This document shows positions 35,153-43,971 of a stretch of DNA of 64,000 nucleotides, piece after piece. Positions within the stretch are counted from its first letter, which is position 1; every line of letters starts with the position of its first letter. Origin of the DNA: Pirellula staleyi DSM 6068 (GTDB taxonomy: Bacteria > Planctomycetota > Planctomycetia > Pirellulales > Pirellulaceae); contig NC_013720.1 of assembly GCF_000025185.1 (NCBI RefSeq), positions 1,426,001-1,490,000 of the forward strand, in the 5' to 3' direction. Position numbers and translations under genes: made by a program. The notes beneath the pieces are model-generated. The model searched no databases and was not told the origin of the DNA. It saw only the letters and a program-made list of their open reading frames with translations.

Positions 35153-37210
35153 CTACTTAATGACCGGTGGCACCACACTAGCTGGGAGACAACCACCACT
35201 ATTCTTGTCGCAACAGCCGTACGTGGGGCCATTTGGGCCGATGATGAATTGGTCTTCGCAAAGTTTGTCACCTGCACGAATGCGAGCGAAGTCGGTTCGT
35301 ACGGTGCTGCGATAGTCGCGCATCCGACGTGCTTCGAGATGATTGCCCAGGTAGAACTCGATATCGCCTGTTTCAAAAACATCGGCACCTGGAAGTGACG
35401 GGGTGTCGCATGCCTCCAGCGGATGGACAAGCTCGGGCGTTACGAGAATCACCAACTCTTGCTCGCCAGCGGTCGTTCGGCTGAAGCCTCCTGTATGTCC
35501 GATGATTGGCAAATCACCCCAGAAAGGAACACGATCGCTGTCGGCCCCCATGTTGGTTTGAATGAGCCCAGCGACGGCGAGGGTTTGTCCTTCTCGCAGC
35601 TCGACCGTGGAATCGAACGTCCGTGAATTAAGCCCCGCAACTTGTGTTCCACCGGCACCGGCGGAACCACCAATACTGGTGCCAAGACTTTCATCGCGAA
35701 CACTCACACCTGCTGATAGCTTCAAGCGAATGCGATCGCGATCGATCACGTAGGGAGTGAATTCAATCGAAACGCCGAAAGGTACGAACACGGTTCCTTG
35801 GAGACCTGTTCCTCCTAGCCCACCGATTTGGGGCACCGGAAAACTGCCACCTGCGCGAAACGTGGCTTGTTGACCATTGAGTGTGGTGAGATTGGGCTCT
35901 GCCAGTGTTTTGGCGAGTCGTAGACTGCGAAGTGCATTGATCGCCAGGATGACTTGGCCGTTATCGAGACTGGCGAGAACATTCGAAAGATTGCCACCAC
36001 CTGCTGCGCCAAGCTGGCCCGTCAGGTTTTGAAATACGGTGGTTCCTTGATTGTTCTGCACACTGAAATTCAGCCCAATGCTGCGGGCAGCAGTGCGGTT
36101 CACTTCGGCGACGGTCACTCGCAACATCACCTGCTGTTCACCAGGAATCTGGAGCAGATTGATAATGCCTGATCGTGCCAGCAGTGCTGAGTCGACAACC
36201 GTTTGCCTTAGGAACGCTTGATCCTGATCGACCAAAGGATCGCGCTGCTGATCAATGAAAGCCGCTTGCTGAACGTACTGCACCGGCCGTCCAAACTCGT
36301 CTTGTGACTTCGTGGGACTATGTCGCGCGACGATTTGCAGAATTTGATTCGCCTCGACAGCATCGTGAGCTTGCCCCCGTACCGCCAATTGGTCGCCAAT
36401 CAAACTCAGTTGAATCTTGCTACGCGGAAATGCTTGATTAATTTCGCGCTCGAGCCCGGCATAGACCGCTTCCAGCCGCTCTTTGAGTTGCGGCTCGGGA
36501 AGCACTTTCACGAGATAACTGAGCACAATTTCTTTGCCAGTCTCAGGATCGATAACCCAAAGATTCAGTGCCGTCGAACCGACACTGCGACCAACAATCG
36601 AGATCTGCCGATCATCGATCACTTGAAAAGCAGCGATGCTCTCATCAGGCAGATAGATTCGTTTGGGGGTCTCGTTAAACACCAATATGCGAGGTCGACC
36701 GAGGATTACTTCGAGGGTGTTTTCGGGGTCGATCTTCCGCTGGATGAAGCGATCGAATCGCTGGCTGACTTCCGCTGTGGGAACGGGGTTTGCCATACCT
36801 GGTGGAAGGGGTGGCAGCAGTTCGAGACGCTGGGGGCCGGCAGCTGGTGGTGGAAGAGGCTGAGCTCCCTGACCGCTCGGAACCATCGGGACCGCTGGGT
36901 TGGCCATTGGCATCGGCGTTGGCAAGAACGGAACTTGCTGAAGCATCGGCGATGGAGCACCGGTTGCGGGTGCGAACGCAGCTGGTGGCAAAGGGGCCGA
37001 TGGAAGCGTACCAGGAGGAATCGCTGCTGGAAGCTGAGCCCCATCTTGTTGATAGGCGGCTTGCCGTATTTGCAGTACGGTATCGACCGGCGCTAGCGCT
37101 TGCTGTGCCGTCGCTGTGGTGCTCGCCCATCCGAGGAGCGTCATCAGCGCTGCAGCCGTATATTGTTGCTTGCGGCTGGCCCGGTTCTTAAGCGATGAGA
37201 TGGTCACCAC
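35153..37210 (-). CDS. rcpA: Tad pilus outer-membrane secretin (RcpA/CpaC family)
   Basis: 685 residues. A leader-like start (TAAALMTLLGWASTTATAQ) is followed by a long Pro-rich linker (~40-130), the pilus-formation N-domain (~145-215: GRPRILVFNETPKRIYLPDE), a BON-like domain (~225-300), and the secretin domain (~330-620: AEPNLTTLNGQQATFRAGGS, VPFGVSIEFTPYV, VPFWGDLPIIGHTGGFSR, LVILVTPELVHPL). Forms the ring through which the Flp pilus leaves the cell. Separated from tadC by the DUF192 gene and a 284 bp gap. Confidence 0.95.
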   Translation of the reverse strand: MVTISSLKNRASRKQQYTAAALMTLLGWASTTATAQQALAPVDTVLQIRQAAYQQDGAQLPAAIPPGTLPSAPLPPAAFAPATGAPSPMLQQVPFLPTPMPMANPAVPMVPSGQGAQPLPPPAAGPQRLELLPPLPPGMANPVPTAEVSQRFDRFIQRKIDPENTLEVILGRPRILVFNETPKRIYLPDESIAAFQVIDDRQISIVGRSVGSTALNLWVIDPETGKEIVLSYLVKVLPEPQLKERLEAVYAGLEREINQAFPRSKIQLSLIGDQLAVRGQAHDAVEANQILQIVARHSPTKSQDEFGRPVQYVQQAAFIDQQRDPLVDQDQAFLRQTVVDSALLARSGIINLLQIPGEQQVMLRVTVAEVNRTAARSIGLNFSVQNNQGTTVFQNLTGQLGAAGGGNLSNVLASLDNGQVILAINALRSLRLAKTLAEPNLTTLNGQQATFRAGGSFPVPQIGGLGGTGLQGTVFVPFGVSIEFTPYVIDRDRIRLKLSAGVSVRDESLGTSIGGSAGAGGTQVAGLNSRTFDSTVELREGQTLAVAGLIQTNMGADSDRVPFWGDLPIIGHTGGFSRTTAGEQELVILVTPELVHPLEACDTPSLPGADVFETGDIEFYLGNHLEARRMRDYRSTVRTDFARIRAGDKLCEDQFIIGPNGPTYGCCDKNSGGCLPASVVPPVIK

Positions 37211-37494
37211 AGCCTCACATTCGTTGGCAAGCGCGCAGAAAGGTCCAATTGTCGGTGTCTCTAAGCCAATTCATAGTGATCGCTGATGCAACCCACTACG
37301 CGTGCGCGGAGATTCGACAAAACCAATGGCTAAACGCGGAAATTGCTACGAGCGATCTAGAGACGTGAGCGTACTGTCCGACCTGGCAATCTTTATCGGT
37401 TGTAGGGCCAAAGGACTTGGGCTTGATGCCGCTTGATCGGCAAGATATGCCGATTTTGCTCAAGGAGAAGCGCTGCTAGCGACGGTCGAGGTCC

Positions 37495-37914
37495 TCAAGT
37501 TGGTAAGAAATCATCACCGGCTAGCATCGCTTGCAAGCGCGACAGTCGACGCTTTGCTTGATCGCGTTCGACCAAACTGGGCACCAAACTAAGAGCTTCG
37601 CCAATTTCTACGCTCACGCTTTCTGGCAGCACTTCCACCACGCACGCTGCTCCGCGGGTTGGCAACGTCGCGCGCCATGGTGCGACTCGTTTGATGGCGA
37701 GCACCTCCCCCTTGGTATTGAGGAAAATGGCGTCGATCGTAAACCGCATCCAGCAAGTGTGAATTGAGTTGCATGGTGTGATGAGTAGACCTGTGTCCGC
37801 AGCAAGCGACGAGCGAAATTGCAGACCCCAGAAGCGCTGGCTGAAAGTTGTCGCGAGTTCGAGATTCGCAACCAGGACGTCACCTGTTGCTCGGCGGCAT
37901 AACTTCACGAACAT
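37495..37914 (-). CDS. DUF192 family protein
   Basis: 139 residues. Typical DUF192 blocks: TTFSQRFWGLQFRSSLAADT, LLITPCNSIHTCWMRFTIDA, FLNTKGEVLAIKRVAPWRAT, then ACVVEVLPESVSVEIGEAL. Family members are small beta proteins of unknown role, often secreted; this one lacks a leader. It lies 24 bp after tadC in the Tad operon, an arrangement that recurs in some Tad loci. A role in pilus assembly is inferred only from position. Confidence 0.88.
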   Translation of the reverse strand: MFVKLCRRATGDVLVANLELATTFSQRFWGLQFRSSLAADTGLLITPCNSIHTCWMRFTIDAIFLNTKGEVLAIKRVAPWRATLPTRGAACVVEVLPESVSVEIGEALSLVPSLVERDQAKRRLSRLQAMLAGDDFLPT

Positions 37915-37938
37915 AGAACGACTCGTCTCGTGGTAAAG

Positions 37939-38868
37939 CTATGGGGCGAGTCCACCCACACGTGTGAAGGAATCGGCCAGCTGAAACAGCTGTACGAAGA
38001 ACGGACCGAGTGTCCAGACAAAGAGTCCCGGCAAGAAGCAAACCACCAGCGGAATCACGCGTTTCACCGTCAACGACATCGCAAACGCGTTGGCCCGCTC
38101 GCGCCGTCGATCACGCATGTCGTCGGCCTGTCTACGCAAGACTTGCGCAATTCCCATCCCCAGCTGTTCGGCCTGCACCAGGGCCGAGACGAAGATCGAT
38201 ATCGCAGGCACCTGAATACGACTCGACAAACGCCGGAGCGATTGTGTGCGCGGACGTCCCGCCAGCAAATCGGCCTGATAACTACGAAACTCACTTGCCA
38301 GTGGTCGAACCGCCAAGCGAGTACTCTGAATGCGCTGCATGGCGGCATCAAAACCGAGTCCCGCTTCGCTAAGTGTGGCGAGCAGTTCGAGTGTCAGCGG
38401 CAGGTCTTGCTCAATCATCTCCACACGCTTCTGTCGCGAACGATTTACGACCAATGCTGGTAGCGCGGATAATCCGAGCAGGATGATCCATGGCGAAAGC
38501 CAAACAGCTGGTAGAAACACTTCGCCGACACCACCGGGGACCGCATCGGCGCTCACCACCATGACCTGGTAAAGCCCCGAGTAGAAGAAGAATGTGATTG
38601 CCACGCCGCCGAGCATTGTTGTGCCGAGCGTGAGTAAAGCGAAGAAGGTGGTCGCACCAGGCTGGCGATATCCGGCAAGGAACAACCAACGACGCAGCAG
38701 CCACATGTCGTCGAGTTGCGTGACCGGAGCAGCCCGCTCGGCATCGTCGCTCGCAAGTGCACGTCGGCGCGTTTCCTGCGATGTGCGAAGCCAGCGCCAG
38801 CCCAGATAAATCGCTGCGGCGAGGCTCGACCAGAGCAGTACCACCAGTGTAACTTGCCAAGCGTTCAT
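37939..38868 (-). CDS. tadC: Tad pilus inner-membrane platform protein TadC
   Basis: 309 residues with a type II secretion F domain. First helix MNAWQVTLVVLLWSSLAAAI; a cytoplasmic part; then LLATLSEAGLGFDAAMQRIQ and SALVQAEQLGMGIAQVLRRQ, with membrane helices near the ends (VIPLVVCFLPGLFVWTLGPF). TadB and TadC together form the platform on which the TadA ATPase works. Its start codon overlaps the tadB stop. Confidence 0.93.
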   Translation of the reverse strand: MNAWQVTLVVLLWSSLAAAIYLGWRWLRTSQETRRRALASDDAERAAPVTQLDDMWLLRRWLFLAGYRQPGATTFFALLTLGTTMLGGVAITFFFYSGLYQVMVVSADAVPGGVGEVFLPAVWLSPWIILLGLSALPALVVNRSRQKRVEMIEQDLPLTLELLATLSEAGLGFDAAMQRIQSTRLAVRPLASEFRSYQADLLAGRPRTQSLRRLSSRIQVPAISIFVSALVQAEQLGMGIAQVLRRQADDMRDRRRERANAFAMSLTVKRVIPLVVCFLPGLFVWTLGPFFVQLFQLADSFTRVGGLAP

Positions 38869-39737
38869 CAGAACTTCGCCTTGCTAATGGCAGACATCCA
38901 GACAATTCCGACCGCTTGCAGCACCATCGATCCCGCTACCACACTGCCCCCCATATCGGTATTCAAAAAAGCCTGCATTTGCTCAGGACTATTGCGCCAC
39001 ACCACTGCTGCAATGAAGTAGGTGAGAAGCAGAATGAAGACTGTCGAAACTTGCGACTGGGCGATGTTCGACTGAATGCGCCTGCCAATTTCGATTCGAT
39101 CGCGAATCGTTCGGCCGGCGCTGGCAAGTGTCGGAGCAAGACTACCACCCACTTCCCAGTGAACGGCGAGCGTCGAGGAAAAGAGCAAGAACGTTTCGAG
39201 TGGAATTCGCTGCGATAAACTCCGAAACACGGCTTGTGGGTCATCTCCCAAGCGAATGCGTGCGAGCAAATCTTCGAGCTGCCCCTTGAGCGGATAACTC
39301 GACTCTTCGATCGCCGCAGCCATCGCGCTCGTCACGCCAGTTCCTGCCCCCAGCGCGCCGATCATCAGGTCAATCGCATCAGCCAACTGCCGCTCAAGCT
39401 TCGCACTTTTCATGGTTGCCAGGTAGGCTTCCACTTCGGCGCTCATCATCGCAACGATCAATCCAAAGGCAATCGAAAGTGTTAGCGAGAATCCTACGAC
39501 CAGCCAAATGATGAGTCCGAGTACCACTCCCAGCAAATAAGGAACTATTCGCAAGGGGCGTGCAAGCGGACCCGAGATCGACCACGAACTCGTGCGACGC
39601 GAGGCAGGGACTGCATCGTCGATTGCTGACGCAAGACGGCCGAGTGCGACGCTTCGCAAGCTGATCAGTTGCCACTGATAGACGACGATTGCCGCAAGCA
39701 ACAGCATGCATCCAAGAGTAAGAAAGATCGGCAACAT
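38868..39737 (-). CDS. tadB: Tad pilus inner-membrane platform protein TadB
   Basis: 289 residues. Membrane helices: LTLGCMLLLAAIVVYQW near the N-terminus, YLLGVVLGLIIWLVVGFSLT in the middle and STVFILLLTYFIAAVVWR near the end. The F-domain core is LADAIDLMIGALGAGTGVTS and MAAAIEESSYPLKGQLEDLL. Sits 6 bp after tadA and overlaps tadC. Confidence 0.93.
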   Translation of the reverse strand: MLPIFLTLGCMLLLAAIVVYQWQLISLRSVALGRLASAIDDAVPASRRTSSWSISGPLARPLRIVPYLLGVVLGLIIWLVVGFSLTLSIAFGLIVAMMSAEVEAYLATMKSAKLERQLADAIDLMIGALGAGTGVTSAMAAAIEESSYPLKGQLEDLLARIRLGDDPQAVFRSLSQRIPLETFLLFSSTLAVHWEVGGSLAPTLASAGRTIRDRIEIGRRIQSNIAQSQVSTVFILLLTYFIAAVVWRNSPEQMQAFLNTDMGGSVVAGSMVLQAVGIVWMSAISKAKF

Positions 39738-39743
39738 GTGTGG

Positions 39744-41216
39744 TTAGGTGAGTGGAATGCCTGCAGATTTCCGCTGAAACAGCGACATCGGAACGCCGAA
39801 ATCTCGCTCCCGCAGTTCTTCAGCGATTCGTGGCACAATGCCGGTCGCCACAAATTCACCCACAATGCGCCGACCGACACGCGTTTTTGGTTCGAAACGA
39901 AAAATGTCCTGCATCTGCGGCGTGTTGCCTTCGAGTCCGAGCACTTCAGCGATGCTTTCGACACGTCGCACACCATCTTCATAGCGACGGATGTGGACCA
40001 CCAAGTGAAGTGCTGAGACCATCTGTTCGCGAATCGCGCGCGACGGAAGGTCGAGACCTGCCATGAGCACCATGGTCTCGACGCGCGAGAGCGCATCACG
40101 CGGGCTGTTGGCGTGTACGGTGGTCATGCCACCATCGTGACCTGTGTTGAGCGCTTGCAGCATATCGAGCGCTTCTGCGGACCGAATTTCGCCGACGATA
40201 ATCCGGTCGGGTCGCATACGCAGCGAATTCACCACCAAGTCGCGAGCTGCAATTCGCCCCCGACCTTCGACGTTGGCCGGGCGTGTTTCCATCCGTATCA
40301 CATGGGTTTGATCGAGGATGAGCTCCGCAGCATCCTCGATCGTGACGATTCGCTCGTGATCGGGAATTGCTTCGGCAATTGCGCCTAGGAATGTCGACTT
40401 GCCACTACCAGTACCACCCGAGATCAGCAGATTCTTACGACCTCGAACGGCAAGTTCCAGGAACTGCAGCATCTCGCTCGAAAACATGCCTAGTTGCTGC
40501 AGGTCCGAGCGGCGCAGTCGTCGATGGCCAAACCGCCGAATCGACAGCGTTGGTCCGTCGATAGTTACGGGAGGAAGCGTAGCATTCACACGGCTCCCAT
40601 CGGGCAATCGCGCGTCGACCATCGGCGAACTCTCGTCGATACGTCTGCCAACTCGCGCGGCGATTCGCTGAATGATACGGATCAGATGCTCGTCGTCACG
40701 AAAACGAACGGGAGTGAGTTCCAGTCGGCCGAAACGCTCGATATACACCTGCTGCGAACCATTCACCAAAATATCGGTGACAGCTGGATCCGACATCAGT
40801 GGGGCAAGTGGTCCGATCCCCAGTGTTTCTTCGAGCAGATCATCAACCAGCCGGTTCCGCTCTTCTTCATTGAGTGGCAAGTCTTCGCTGGCAAGCGTTC
40901 CCTCGACAAACTCTTTCACTTCGTCCGTTAATCGTTCTTCACTCGAAGAAAGCAAGTTACTGCGATCAAGTTCATCGAGTAAGCGTTGATGAAGTTCTCC
41001 ACGCACCACCAAATAGGCTGCGCTGCCAGCACGCTCGACGATCGATTCGGCTGCGATGCTAGGTCCTGATGAGCTCCCTCGCGAGGTGCTGCGTTTTGTA
41101 GCAGCTCGAAGTCGGTCGAGAGGCAACGTCGAACTGATGTGCGAAAGAATTCCTCGAGAGTTGACACTCCGTTCCCTACGGCTGTTGGAAGGTTCCACCG
41201 GTCCATCCCCACTCAT
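39744..41216 (-). CDS. tadA: Tad pilus assembly ATPase TadA/CpaF
   Basis: 490 residues. An N-terminal variable region (1-100) precedes the VirB11-type ATPase. The N-domain has VTDILVNGSQQVYIERFGRL. The Walker A box is SGGTGSGKST at ~266-274. The Asp box is around RIVTIEDAAEL, the Walker B-type stretch is PDRIIVGEIRSAEALDMLQA, and the His box is GMTTVHANSPRDAL. It drives pilin insertion and pilus growth. Overlaps tadZ by 4 bp. Confidence 0.95.
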   Translation of the reverse strand: MSGDGPVEPSNSRRERSVNSRGILSHISSTLPLDRLRAATKRSTSRGSSSGPSIAAESIVERAGSAAYLVVRGELHQRLLDELDRSNLLSSSEERLTDEVKEFVEGTLASEDLPLNEEERNRLVDDLLEETLGIGPLAPLMSDPAVTDILVNGSQQVYIERFGRLELTPVRFRDDEHLIRIIQRIAARVGRRIDESSPMVDARLPDGSRVNATLPPVTIDGPTLSIRRFGHRRLRRSDLQQLGMFSSEMLQFLELAVRGRKNLLISGGTGSGKSTFLGAIAEAIPDHERIVTIEDAAELILDQTHVIRMETRPANVEGRGRIAARDLVVNSLRMRPDRIIVGEIRSAEALDMLQALNTGHDGGMTTVHANSPRDALSRVETMVLMAGLDLPSRAIREQMVSALHLVVHIRRYEDGVRRVESIAEVLGLEGNTPQMQDIFRFEPKTRVGRRIVGEFVATGIVPRIAEELRERDFGVPMSLFQRKSAGIPLT

Positions 41217-42490
41217 GGCAGCACCTCGCGAATCGATGGAGAGGAGCCTCGATCACTCAGGACCGATGGAGGACTAGATGCAATCGAAGATGCTACGCCC
41301 GAAGGAAGCGAAGTCGTTTCCATCTCGGTGCGCGGCATTTGGGCCAGCGATGCCAAATCGGAGATGAGCAGCTTGAGAGTTGGCCCAATTCCGAACCAAC
41401 GACTGGGATTCATCGCATAAGGTCGACCCGTGTTGGCCGCGACCATGATCCGTTTGTCGTAAGGAAGTGCGAAGTCGATGGTGCGCTCGAGTTTGGTTGC
41501 AGCATCGGTCAAGCTGAGCCCACCACTGATCGATTGAAATCGATTCACAATCACGCGCTGGCGCTCTTTCGGAAATCCAAGACCACCCAGTAGCTCTAGC
41601 AACTTGGCAGCCCCAAGCAGTGTTGGCACCACATTCTCGAGCACCACATAAGCACGATCGCTCAAGTCGAGAATTGCAATCACCACACGATCGAAAAGGG
41701 GGAAGGTGTCGACGATCACAAAATCGTAGCTGCGACGGCCCAGCGTAATGATGCGGCTTATCGACTCATCGTCGACTTCGGCAGCTTCGATGGCATCGCG
41801 CGGCGCGGCAAGGACGTGTAGTCCACTTTCATGCACCGCTGTGAGTTGACGCAAAAACATTTCGTCGAGCCGTGAGCTTTCGCGTACGGCATCGGTGAGT
41901 GTTGCCGAGGGATTCAAATCGAGCATCGAAGCAGCAACGCCGAGCTGAAGCGAAGCATCAATCAGTAGTACACGCCCTGGATAGAGTTGCGCGAGTCCAC
42001 AGGCGGAATTTACCGCCAAGGTGCTTTTGCCCACGCCACCTTTGTTACTGATAAACGAAATCACCCGCCCCAGCGGCGCGGAGACTCGCGCCGATTGCTT
42101 GCGAGTTCGGTCGAGCAGGTCTTGAAGTTCCACCGTCGAAACTGGACGCCGGAGGAAGTCTTTGACACCTGCTCGAATCGCCTCGATGACGATCGCACTC
42201 TCCGAGACATCGTTGCCAAACACATCGGGCCGAAAAACAGCAGCGACTGTCATCTCAGGCGAAATGGAGTTGAGTTCCATCGTCACACTTTTGAGTGCTG
42301 CGAGATTGCGCCCCATTTCGACGAGGACTAGATCAGGACTGCGACTTCGTGCTGCTTCGATTCCTTGGCGCGTTTCGGTGATGAAGTGAGCCACCGGCGC
42401 GCGGTCTCCCATCGCGCGAAGTGCCGATTGAAGCTCTTCGTGAAGCTTCGGATCGGCCGAGATAATCAGGATATTGGGAGTAGCAGCCAC
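41213..42490 (-). CDS. tadZ: Tad pilus localisation ATPase TadZ/CpaE
   Basis: 425 residues. The N-terminal ~130 residues form a receiver-like fold (LIISADPKLHEELQSALRA) without the phosphoacceptor: LVLVEMGRN has Glu where a receiver would have Asp. From ~140 a MinD/ParA-type ATPase follows: FISNKGGVGKSTLA (Walker A ~150-157), RVLLIDASLQLGVAASML, DFVIVDTFPLFDRVV. TadZ proteins place the pilus machine at a cell pole. The C-terminal 40 residues are Ser/Pro-rich. Confidence 0.93.
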   Translation of the reverse strand: MAATPNILIISADPKLHEELQSALRAMGDRAPVAHFITETRQGIEAARSRSPDLVLVEMGRNLAALKSVTMELNSISPEMTVAAVFRPDVFGNDVSESAIVIEAIRAGVKDFLRRPVSTVELQDLLDRTRKQSARVSAPLGRVISFISNKGGVGKSTLAVNSACGLAQLYPGRVLLIDASLQLGVAASMLDLNPSATLTDAVRESSRLDEMFLRQLTAVHESGLHVLAAPRDAIEAAEVDDESISRIITLGRRSYDFVIVDTFPLFDRVVIAILDLSDRAYVVLENVVPTLLGAAKLLELLGGLGFPKERQRVIVNRFQSISGGLSLTDAATKLERTIDFALPYDKRIMVAANTGRPYAMNPSRWFGIGPTLKLLISDLASLAQMPRTEMETTSLPSGVASSIASSPPSVLSDRGSSPSIREVLP

Positions 42491-42507
42491 GTGAATTCTC
42501 AGAGGAG

Positions 42508-43971
42508 TTAGCGCACAAGGGCGGGAGCTAGAAGTGGGTCGAGCAACTCATGGTGACGATTGAGAACTAAGTTCCAGTAATCGTCGATTTCGAGGCTCGA
42601 AGTAATTGGAGTTCGCGGAGCGATCGTTGCCATGGCATTGGTCCATGGAACATGTCCGCTGACTACGTGAATTTGTCCCGCATCTGCCTGGCCGTCAGGA
42701 AACAGAATCGCCCCGAATCCAATCACGATGTAAGGGCCGGAATCTTCGAGCCTCGCCACGATGGGAACAAACCCATAAGGAACCTGCGAGCCTCCTTCAG
42801 TTCGAAGAAGCGCCGCTTGCGCGAGAATGGTGGAAAGGCTTGTCGTGATCGACTCATCAACTTCTGGAACCTGTTCGCCAATCGAAATCGCGCGTCCTGT
42901 GCCGGTAAGTAAGTCGATGCTGACGACATGACCCAGCACATCACCCGATCCAACACGCACAAGCTGACCGTTGTTGATGGTGTATTCTGCTGCGGGGTTC
43001 ATCGGAATCGGCCATTGATCGGCATAAATCACGAGCGGCAATCGACCGGGTATGTCGCGATCAGGATTCTCGGCTGACGTTGGACGAACGCCGATCGACT
43101 TAGCGCGGACTTCAACAGTAAGTTCCTCGGGACTTGGCTCAAAAGAAAGTCGTTCGTAGGAACTGACGGCGATGGAGGTAGAACGGACCGCAATGCCACG
43201 TCCTTTCAGATCAGACGCAATCAGGCTACCACGTCCGAAGAGGTAGGGAATTGTGCCCCCTGTTGAGCCAACAGCTGGATCGAGCGTTTCATTGGTGCGA
43301 CGCATTCGCACCAGCAATCCGTTTCGATTGCCATCGATAGTCGCACCGGTCGTAAAGTCGGTTCGCGAGTAGTCGTTTTCCTCTATCGTCGCTAGTTCGG
43401 GTTTAATAGCATTTCCCGCAACAATGTCTCCTGCGGGATCATTCGACGCGCTGTTAAGACTGAGCACAGGATCGTAGACCCTCGAGGACGGAATGCTCAT
43501 CGTTTGGCTGGCGTTGAACTCGGGCGAAATTGAAGTGCCGCCGGTGAATGTCAGACGTGGCCCTGCCCCAAAGTTGCGAGCGTCAGTAGCGAGGTTGAAG
43601 TCGTCGTCGAAGGTATTGGATACATTCCGCGAAGCGGCATAGCGACTAGCGAGGTCGTACCAATCTTGCCACGCCGGATCGGTTGGATCTTGTGGCGCTG
43701 CTGGTGGAGCACCAATCGCACTAATCAGTTCTCTTCCGATCGGGTCGGAATTGTCGAGCCAGTTCTCAGGAACTTGCTGACGAAATCGCATCCCTTCGAG
43801 TGCTGCGCTGTCGGTGGCGGTTTGCATTTGCCGCTGCGTAGTGCGCACGATCCCCAGGTCGATCACCAGCGCAGCCAGCGCTAGGAGAGCAAACATCAGC
43901 AGCGCAAAGATGACGAGGGTGAAGCCCTTGCGATGGCGCGGTGTCGTACGTGAGTTGCGATGGTGGCTCAT
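42508..43971 (-). CDS. tadG: TadG-like pilus protein
   Basis: 487 residues. The N-terminus is basic, then RKGFTLVIFALLMFALLALA begins a membrane helix, followed by ALVIDLGIVRTTQRQMQTAT and DSAALEGMRF, the TadG/TadE-like (DUF2134-type) signature. The rest is a long extracytoplasmic beta-rich domain ending LDPLLAPALVR. TadG is a minor pilin-like or anchor protein of the Tad apparatus. ATG overlaps the cpaB stop by 4 bp. Confidence 0.88.
   Translation of the reverse strand: MSHHRNSRTTPRHRKGFTLVIFALLMFALLALAALVIDLGIVRTTQRQMQTATDSAALEGMRFRQQVPENWLDNSDPIGRELISAIGAPPAAPQDPTDPAWQDWYDLASRYAASRNVSNTFDDDFNLATDARNFGAGPRLTFTGGTSISPEFNASQTMSIPSSRVYDPVLSLNSASNDPAGDIVAGNAIKPELATIEENDYSRTDFTTGATIDGNRNGLLVRMRRTNETLDPAVGSTGGTIPYLFGRGSLIASDLKGRGIAVRSTSIAVSSYERLSFEPSPEELTVEVRAKSIGVRPTSAENPDRDIPGRLPLVIYADQWPIPMNPAAEYTINNGQLVRVGSGDVLGHVVSIDLLTGTGRAISIGEQVPEVDESITTSLSTILAQAALLRTEGGSQVPYGFVPIVARLEDSGPYIVIGFGAILFPDGQADAGQIHVVSGHVPWTNAMATIAPRTPITSSLEIDDYWNLVLNRHHELLDPLLAPALVR

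Noticed and set aside
36320-37096. A 258-codon frame antisense to the secretin
   Set aside because: Low-quality Trp/Arg-rich C-terminal half; the secretin reading is certain.
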